Shown here: positions 57,714 through 64,000 of the stretch, piece after piece
How positions within the stretch are numbered: the first letter of the stretch is position 1
Layout: every line of letters begins with the position of its first letter
Source: Trametes villosa
Lineage: Eukaryota > Basidiomycota > Agaricomycetes > Polyporales > Polyporaceae
NCBI GenBank assembly: GCA_002964805.2
Contig: PUDQ02000010.1
Coordinates: 2,976,001 to 3,040,000, forward strand
DNA length: 64,000 nt
Direction of reading: 5' to 3'
Made by a program: the position numbers and the translations under genes
Notes under the pieces: generated by a model
The model's database searches: none
Told to the model about the DNA's origin: nothing
What the model saw: only the letters and a program-made list of their open reading frames with translations

Positions 57714-60700
57714 TCATGACAGAGCTGGGCTGCTTGTCTTAGTCCACCAGTCAGACATGTTCAGCCTGAGCAGCAGCTGGTGCAGGTTCGCGGTCGTGCC
57801 CGAGACGCGCTTGTGGCCTTGCATCATGTGCAGCGGGATCTCGCTCAACACCAACCCCGAGCTGTCCGCCTCCTTCTCGACGAGCGCCTTGAGCACCTTC
57901 ACCTGCGCGTCGATCCCCGTGTCAGCTCGAGTCCGCGGCGCCGCATCGTAATACCAAGACGGGAATAAGATGGCACTCACAAACATGGTCATCTTCGCGC
58001 GGAAGCGCGTCCACAGTGCCTCGAGGGCTGGCGCAGCCTCGTACTCCTCCACATGCCCGTCCTTGAGCTCGCCCGCGAGCACGCCGAGCTCGAGCACGAG
58101 CTCCATGCACTGCCGGAGGAGGTCCCCGACTGCTTTCTGCCCCGAGCGGAGTAAGCAGGCGCTCAGCACGTCGTCGAGCACGCGCGAGTGGTACTCCGCC
58201 AGGCTGAACACATCCGTGAACCCCGCGCCCGCGCCCTCGTCTGGGTGGGGTCCCCCCAGTGCGGACTGGTGGAGCGTGTCCGTGGTTGAGCTGCTGGGCG
58301 CATCGGCGTGGGTGTGGGTGGAGTGCGGCGCGGTGGGCAGGCGGGAGAGGAATGCGTCGATGTTGCTGCCGATGGCGACGTCGTAGACGTATGCGGAGAG
58401 GCCCATGACAAACGCGTGCGCGACGGCGCGGAAGTGCAGCAGCCGCTTGTTCGCGGGCGTGAGCGTCGGGAGGAGCGGCGCGGCTGCGTGACGCGTAAAC
58501 CGGAAGAGCGTTCGCACAACGTTCTCCACTAGACGAGGAGTTGTAAACTCGCCAGGTGCAAGGGCAGTGAAGCGGAGTACGTACCGCGCATGAGCCGTAG
58601 GTTGAACGCGAAGATGCGGTGGTACTTGGAGAGAACGGCGGGCGTGATGATGACATCCAGCGGACGCGGGGGCTGGTAGTGCATGTAGAGAAAGTCCAGC
58701 GCCCTAGTAGTACGTTAGAGGTGTCCTGGTGAACATCGATAGTGGCATGTGCAGGACTTACTCGATAGCTGGCAAGGGCAAGCTTTGTCAGTATCTATGC
58801 GGGTGGGCAGCCAGGAGTACACTCACCCAGCGGATTCAGCCACTTCTCCCTCCCCGTCCCGACCGGCAAATCTCGAATCGCAAACCCAAGCCTCCACTCT
58901 GCCTCCTCCAAGATCCTGCGCTCCGCCCGCGCCCACTCCTCGTCCGCATGTCGCTCGTCATCCACCCTCCCCTCCTCCAGCGAGTCCACGATGACCGTCC
59001 TCAGATGGAAGTTCAAGTCCGTCCCACCCGGCGGCCAGCGGTCTCCCACCGTCAGCGCAGGCGACAGCCCGATCGCGCGTCTTCCCGCTTGCTGCTTAGC
59101 CTTTCCACCCTTCCCCGCATTCCCACTAGGGGCTCTACTGCGACTCCTACTTTTCCCGCTCCGCACCCTCCGCCGCTCCTCCGCCTCCTCCCTCGCCTCC
59201 CACGCTGCATACGCGCGCGACCCGACGACGGGCGCGCGCACCTCCTCCGCGTCCGAGAACAGCGCGTCCTGCAGGCGCGCCTTGAACGCGTGCGCCGTAA
59301 GCAGGAGGTACCCACGCAGCAGCGCAAGGTGTGCGTGCAAATGGAGGTGCGTTGCAGGCGCGAGCACATGTGCGACGAGCGCGCCGGAGAGCGCGGAGGC
59401 GTGTGAGACGAGGGGGCGTAGGATGAGCGTCGTGAGATGCGCGAGGGTTGGGGTGGAGGGCGGGAGCGTGTCTGGGAAGGAAGTGAGGAAGGCGCGGAGC
59501 GCGGCGGTGGGGTGGGCGCCGGAGAGGAGGCTGAGGGCGGCGGTCGTGGAGGTTGTGGGTAGGGGTAGGGGTTCTCCAGGGGTAAGGTCGAATATCTTAA
59601 ACGCGGAGAGTACGTCTCCGTCAGAGGGAGGAGGTGCCACCCCTCCGTCGTGCTGCTGCCGTTCCTTGTGCGAACCTCGGGACGTGCCGGAAAATGCATG
59701 GCCATCTGCAATGTTCTCGACCTGCTCCTCCGTCCACACCCACTCAATGGCGTGGTGCATACACGTGCTGGTGAGTAGCGGGTGATCCGGGTCCGCCGCT
59801 CTCAGCAGCACGAGCGAGCGTCTGGCACGAGACAAGACCTCTGCAACGTCAGGCTCGATAAACTCGGGCACCTCGTCGCTTGCCACATCCCCCTCCTGTT
59901 CCTCAAGCAGCGCATCCTCCGGGGGCACCCCGCCGCCAAGAATACGCTCTACCTCGTCCTGACGCGTCGTGCCTCGCGATGGGAGGGCGCCGGGGGTGTT
60001 ATATCCGACCGACGCGCAGAGGGACTGGAAGTAGCTCCGGGACGTCGTCGTGAGCATGAACGCGAGGACGGCGGTGACGCTGCGCGGCGACGAGCGCTCG
60101 TAGTGGTCCGACAGGTGTTGGTAGATTGTTGAGAGCAACGCGGCAGGCGATGATGGAACTGGTGGGTAGTCCAGTGGTGATATATCCTCCTCCTGAGGTA
60201 ACATCAGCTTAACGTTCAAACGGGCACAGGAAACGTGGTACTGACTCTACCGCAGAGCGTTGCAAGCGCCTTCAATATGCTCTCCATGTCCTCGTATTGC
60301 ATCCATAGTGCAGTTAGCCGAGCATCTTCCCCCGCGGCGGTGTGGGGCTCCATGGGAATTGCCTCTGCAAGCTGGCGCAGGTACGCTAGGATAGACGAAA
60401 GGGAGTGAGTGAATGCGTGCGACATTGGCGTGCCATGTCTAGATGTGCCCCAAGTCAGCTTGTCTATCAGCATATATGCGTATGAGGGCGTACTTCGTCG
60501 CAGGGGCCTCTGCAAGCAGCTCAAGGCGCCTCATTAAGTTGCCAATTGTCAAGAAGCGCTGCAACAAGCTGGGAAGCTCATCAGCGTACGAAGGCCAAGC
60601 TGCCCTGGTTGAACGTTGATGGCTGACCTTGCACTGACGACTTCATCTTTGCCCACAATGACGATATGACCTTCATCTTTCCCCTGCAGGTTCCTCAGAA

Positions 60701-61381
60701 CGAACTTTTCTATCGCAGCGTCCCATATGTGCAGGTGCGAGGAGGTCCCGCTGACGGTCAGAATGAGCGATTCAAATAACTCCGAAACGCGTGCATATAC
60801 GAGATGGGTGCGGGGATCCTGTAGTGGCGGGCGAACACTTGTGCATTGGAATGTTATCAAAGTAAGCCATGGATTTCGTATGTAGAGGAACCTACAAGTA
60901 TCTCGCGGAAGCAAAGGTATCGCTCGCCTGCTCGGAGAGGAAAGGCGACGGTGTTATATTCGCGCTATGAGAAGGGCGCAAAGCATCCCAGGACAGAACT
61001 TGATTCTATAGGTTCTGCGTATGAACAACAGTATGAAAGTTGTGTACACGATCTAACCTTGTGCCCACGTTTCTGAGAAGCGGCTAGCTGCCAGATATCG
61101 TCCAACCGGGCCCGCTTCTCTACCGCGAGCCTTGCGACATCCTCGGAGAGAAGCTCGAGCTCGAGCGGTATAGGTAGCGATATTACAGCAGGAGCGATTG
61201 TGTGTTCCTGGTTGCGCATAAGCTTCAGGGTGTCCATAATGGGATTCTGCGGCTTATCCGCAAGACGAGGGATGAAGAAGCGAGGCGGTAGTTCTGGCAA
61301 GGTTTCATCGAGAGAGGCACCGGCATCTTCAAGCAGCGATCCGTCGAATTCGCGTCCATGTAGACGTTCTGCAGTAGCCAT
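57714..61381 (-). CDS. Gamma-tubulin complex component (Spc97/Spc98 family), 1026 aa
   Basis: Exons are complement(57714..57902, 57981..58528, 58585..58703, 58762..58768, 58827..60192, 60246..60438, 60494..60568, 60628..60818, 60896..60964, 61058..61381). All phases close only if the 7-nt exon at 58762 is used. Family marks include VSASLLQRFLTIGNLMRRLELL in the GRIP1-like half, NPLAIEALDFLYMHYQPPRPLDVIITPAVLSKYHRIFAFNLRLMRVE, which is the conserved core of the GRIP2 half, and LHFRAVAHAFVMGLSAYVYD. The length and the long low-complexity inserts (SGKSRSRSRAPSG, PHSTHTHADAPSSS) suggest a GCP5/GCP6-like outer subunit more than GCP2 or GCP3, but I cannot fix the class. It acts at spindle pole bodies in microtubule nucleation. 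The start is the first ATG in the open first exon. Confidence 0.87.
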
Positions 61382-61640
61382 GAGGTTAACCGGTAAGCTC
61401 TGTGACGGTTGTGGGAGTAAGAGCGTAGGGGATGGCTGGGCGTTGCGGACAAGGAGAGAGAGAGTCGCGGATGAGCGCGTCGCGGCTCGATCACGGGGTG
61501 TGACCGTCACAGTACTACGCGTTAGGTCACGACCTACGCGCCTCCTGCCCTTCAGCCACCATCACCTTGAACGCGCCGGACGTTGCAAGGATTGCCAGCA
61601 ATATTCGTACTGCCTGCCTGTTCACGCTCTTTCTCGCGGT
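61382..61640. promoter_or_regulatory. Divergent promoter, gamma-tubulin complex gene / unknown gene
   Basis: A 259 bp space between divergent ATGs. GGTGTGACCGTCACAGT at 61497-61513 contains an 11-bp near-palindrome (TGTGACGGTCACA on the other strand), possibly a factor site. Confidence 0.4.
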
Positions 61641-62498
61641 ATGCAGAATGCGCCGGCTCGTCCCACCCATCAAGAAAGCTATATCCCACTCTACGTCACC
61701 CCAATCGTCTTACCGGATTGTCCCGCCCCTCCAACATCGCGAACTGCTCTATACGCGCTTGCCATCGCGCCCTCACGCTCGCTCGAGACCGGCACCCTCG
61801 TCCATCTCCACTACCTCTATGCCGCAATTCAAGCACATTCCTCACCCACCCCGCACAACACCTCTGTCATCATCCCCCTTGACATCCGGGGCAGGATCGC
61901 GGGGGAACGCGCTCGGACGCCAGACGAGATAGAGTATGTGGTCAAGAACGACGAGTCCGGCGCCTTCATCCAACGCGCTTTCGTGCGCTTTCGGTTCCAC
62001 CCGGGCGCCCTTCCACCTCCCAACCTTGGTCATCTCGTCGCCCAGCACCTACCTGCGCGTCTCCATGAACCCGAGTTGCCTTCACGCGGTTGCGAGCTGC
62101 CTTCGCGTGGTTGGCGTTCCAAAAACCACCGCGAGCGTGGCCCTGAGGATCGCCCTGAGCCTTTGAGCTTGCCCACATCCAAAACCGCCCCCGCAGACGC
62201 TCCCCCAGAAAACATAGAGGACCTCACCAAAACGCTTCGCACTCTAATCCCTTCCCTTGATCCCCAGGCAATGGTCCCCATGGACCTGCGCTTTGTCAAA
62301 GATCCGAGTACCAGACGCCTTGACCCATTGCAGCCCTACAAAATCTGGGACGTCTACGGCTCACACGTCCAGGTTGGATCCTCGCGAGCCGAGACGGAAG
62401 CGCTCCGTAACTACGGCTGCCCCATTGTCATACGTTCGCGCGCAGAGATCAAGGACTTCCATATCCCCTTCGAGAGCAGAGTGGAGTTAGCTGAGTAG
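61641..62498 (+). CDS. Unknown protein, 285 aa
   Basis: I do not recognise this protein. The frame is open without introns. The N-terminus reads MQNAPARPTHQESYIPLYVTPIVLPD and continues SRTALYALAIAPSRS and VHLHYLYAAIQ. The C-terminal 110 residues look folded (DPQAMVPMDLRFVKDPSTRRL, YKIWDVYGSHVQVGSSRAE, IRSRAEIKDFHIPFE). In the middle lies a basic, poorly ordered segment with a short duplication (ELPSRGC, ELPSRGW) that could be a retained intron or a real insertion. The same frame stays open upstream into the neighbouring gene's promoter; I start at 61641 because it is the first ATG outside that gene. No membrane segment or signal peptide. Confidence 0.5.
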   Translation: MQNAPARPTHQESYIPLYVTPIVLPDCPAPPTSRTALYALAIAPSRSLETGTLVHLHYLYAAIQAHSSPTPHNTSVIIPLDIRGRIAGERARTPDEIEYVVKNDESGAFIQRAFVRFRFHPGALPPPNLGHLVAQHLPARLHEPELPSRGCELPSRGWRSKNHRERGPEDRPEPLSLPTSKTAPADAPPENIEDLTKTLRTLIPSLDPQAMVPMDLRFVKDPSTRRLDPLQPYKIWDVYGSHVQVGSSRAETEALRNYGCPIVIRSRAEIKDFHIPFESRVELAE

Positions 62499-63079
62499 CC
62501 TCACACACCTTCCCTCCTCTCACATTACCTTGCTTGTCAAGGTTCCAGGGGCCCCCATAATGAAGCCGGTTTCGTGTACCCGATAATGTCCGATAATCCC
62601 TCCGTGCACGTCCGATGCTCGCGGCCCGGATTAGCGCTTGACCTTCATTTTGGCGCCGGGCTGAGTGCCCTGACGAACTCGTCCATAACTTGTCAGGCAT
62701 AAATTAGCAAGGTCCAGGAATGACTCAGAGCAGATAATGGGACCGTTTTGTATGTTATTCCGATTAGAAACTGTACTGCAGAGCGTGTACCAAGGTACTA
62801 GAAGTGAAATGGTTTGTGGCAGGGAAGCGCCCATCGCGCTGGTAGGGCGTCTCTCGCGCCTCCTCGCGCCTGTGCCCGTGCGCCCGTATCGAGCGCCTCT
62901 TCCATTCCTGGCTATGCTCTCGCACCGCACACCTCTCCCGTCGATTCTCACTTTTGGCAGCCTCGGTCTTCTCACTGTCTACAAACCTCGAGAACGTGTT
63001 CAACTGGACAATTGGACGCTATTGGCACCTCTACATCGGTCATACAATGCTACATCACCCCAATCCCCCAATCTCCTGC
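62499..63079. other. Intergenic, no supported gene
   Basis: About 580 bp. Short frames on both strands look partly protein-like (for example a minus-strand end reading RQGTQPGAKMKVKR before a stop at 62631) but I could not join them to any gene. Confidence 0.35.
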
Positions 63080-63346
63080 TCAGCCATCCGGCGCCTTCTC
63101 TACCAGTTCTCGGAGCACTGCGCGGTCCTCATAGGCTAGCGCGGCGTTCTTGTCGGTAGTAAAGCACATGAACGTGAGTAATGCCTCGCCCCTGGACCTC
63201 GACAATGAGGTCCTCTTTTGGCTGCGGCTGATCTGCCCCTGTGCTTTGAATCTAGGATCGTTACTATGGGTGATCTGACCGTCTGCATGCTCACTCACCT
63301 TAGTGGGCATGTTCGTTGGAGTCTCTTTCAGGGAGTCGTTGTCCAT
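63080..63346 (-). CDS. Doubtful small gene, about 60-90 aa
   Basis: A minus-strand frame starts MDNDSLKETPTNMPTK and ends ALAYEDRAVLRELVEKAPDG before a stop at 63080. A GTGAGT follows codon 16, and a CACAG acceptor 60 bp later leaves the frame open; a second possible intron (GTCCAG to GACAAG) would join KEDLIVE from another frame to the same end. The two ends look like real protein, the middle is unresolved. No family recognised. It may be a small conserved protein with two introns or a relic. Confidence 0.3.
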   Translation of the reverse strand: MDNDSLKETPTNMPTKVSEHADGQITHSNDPRFKAQGQISRSQKRTSLSRSRGEALLTFMCFTTDKNAALAYEDRAVLRELVEKAPDG

Positions 63347-63607
63347 CGGGACAAGCAGCTGCTGAGGGTGACCGGGAGGCGAGTGGTAGTGGTAAGTCTT
63401 CCGTTATGCGTCATCGTCCTCATATCCGTGCGGCCGGCGCCACAATTTCTAGGTTATTCGACGGCTTATGACCTTTGGCCTGCCGCCTGTGCAACCCCCC
63501 ACTCTACTCTCAAACACGTTCATATCCCTACGAGCAGCTGCGTATCTGTGGTACGTCGTTATGATGATGTCCATGCAGTTGTCCATGCTCATATTTCCAG
63601 TCCTTCG
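63347..63607. other. Divergent spacer before the last gene
   Basis: 261 bp between the doubtful small gene and the nucleotidyltransferase-like gene. Nothing recognised. Confidence 0.35.
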
Positions 63608-64000
63608 ATGCCCGCCGCGCTGTATCTCGACATAGTTCCTTCCGTGCTACGTTTTGTAGACGTAGGCACGCTGTATCTGTCGTTCCGACCCGCGTCCCGA
63701 GGGCTCGCTACCGCCGTGGATATCGAACTTAGAGAACGGCATGCCAGTGTCGTCAGGAGGTGCGTTCACATCGGTTTGCTCTGCACGCTCCCAACGCTCA
63801 CCTGTTATTCCAGTTTCACTCGAGATAGCTGGGCGTTCTATGCGCTCATGCGCTCGTACGGCATCCTAATCGGTGGTTCCGCTGCGTTGAGGTTCTTTGA
63901 ACCCACGCTTCAGCACACCGGTGATATCGACCTCTTTGTACCTTCACGCCACATGGACGTAGTCGTAGATTACCTCCTGAATGCGGAAGGCTACGAGGTC
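63608..64000 (+). CDS. Nucleotidyltransferase-fold protein, 5' part, cut by window end
   Basis: Exons so far are 63608..63759 and 63814..64000 and beyond. The first 50 residues (YLDIVPSVLRFVDVGTLYLSFRPASRGLATAVD) recall the lead of mushroom F-box-like proteins. Then comes GILIGGSAALRFFEP followed by TGDIDLFVPS, the GGSxA...DxD pattern of the nucleotidyltransferase superfamily, where the two Asp residues hold the metal. The 3' part is outside the window, so the class cannot be set. The intron is phase 2 with GTGCGT and CCAG ends. Confidence 0.6.
   Translation, partial: MPAALYLDIVPSVLRFVDVGTLYLSFRPASRGLATAVDIELRERHASVVRRCVHIGLLCTLPTLTCYSSFTRDSWAFYALMRSYGILIGGSAALRFFEPTLQHTGDIDLFVPSRHMDVVVDYLLNAEGYEV

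Noticed and set aside
1..64000. tRNA, rRNA, transposon or CRISPR features
   Set aside because: No tRNA arms, rRNA, transposase or reverse-transcriptase motifs, and no regular repeat-spacer arrays were recognised by eye. A covariance search could still find a tRNA.

Overview
This 64 kb window is nuclear DNA of a basidiomycete fungus, most likely an Agaricomycete of the polypore type. The grounds are the GC-rich sequence, genes cut by many 45-80 bp GT..AG introns with CTRAY-like branch points, compact and often divergent gene pairs, and families typical of mushrooms: DUF6593 proteins, a secreted CBM19-like protein, an EthD protein, a fused Thi6 and Sur2. I rebuilt every gene model by hand from splice sites and reading frame. 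Nearly all models close in frame, but exon edges are inferences without RNA evidence.

Layout. 1-5.3 kb: a small unknown gene (-) and a secreted CBM19-like protein (-). 6.7-11.6 kb: bifunctional thiamine enzyme Thi6 (+), a phytanoyl-CoA dioxygenase-like protein (-) and an EthD protein (-). 12.9-15.7 kb: a Rap1-type telomere protein (-) with a BRCT domain and three Myb-like modules. 18-21 kb: three tandem DUF6593 paralogues (+), two of them from a recent segmental duplication. 21-24.3 kb: a long, GC-rich stretch without a supported gene. 24.3-27.5 kb: Cdc24-type Rho GEF (+). 28.6-34.1 kb: a lipocalin-like protein (-) and a 1102-residue GH63-like glycosidase (-). 35.5-39.4 kb: a large RhoGAP protein (-). 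40-44.2 kb: a mitochondrial carrier (-) and a caprin-like RGG-box protein (-). 44.8-48.5 kb: a BTB protein (+) and Spo11 (+). 48.8-52.5 kb: a PPxY-bearing single-pass membrane protein (-) diverging from Cdc6 (+). 53-54.2 kb: Sur2 sphinganine hydroxylase (-). 54.8-61.4 kb: a broken duplicate of the 3' end of a gamma-tubulin complex gene, an F-box-like gene (+), and the intact gamma-tubulin complex gene (-). 61.6-64 kb: an unknown gene (+), a doubtful small gene (-) and a nucleotidyltransferase-fold gene (+) cut by the window end.

The genes do not form one pathway or a biosynthetic cluster. Several serve the cell cycle, polarity and chromosomes (Rap1, Cdc24, RhoGAP, Spo11, Cdc6, gamma-tubulin complex), but this looks like ordinary fungal gene order. 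No transposon, tRNA, rRNA or CRISPR array was recognised. The most striking structures are the Rap1 gene with three repeats sharing one intron position, the microexons (7, 10, 14 and 19 nt), a probable GC-AG intron in spo11, the duplicated DUF6593 blocks and the duplicated gamma-tubulin fragment.
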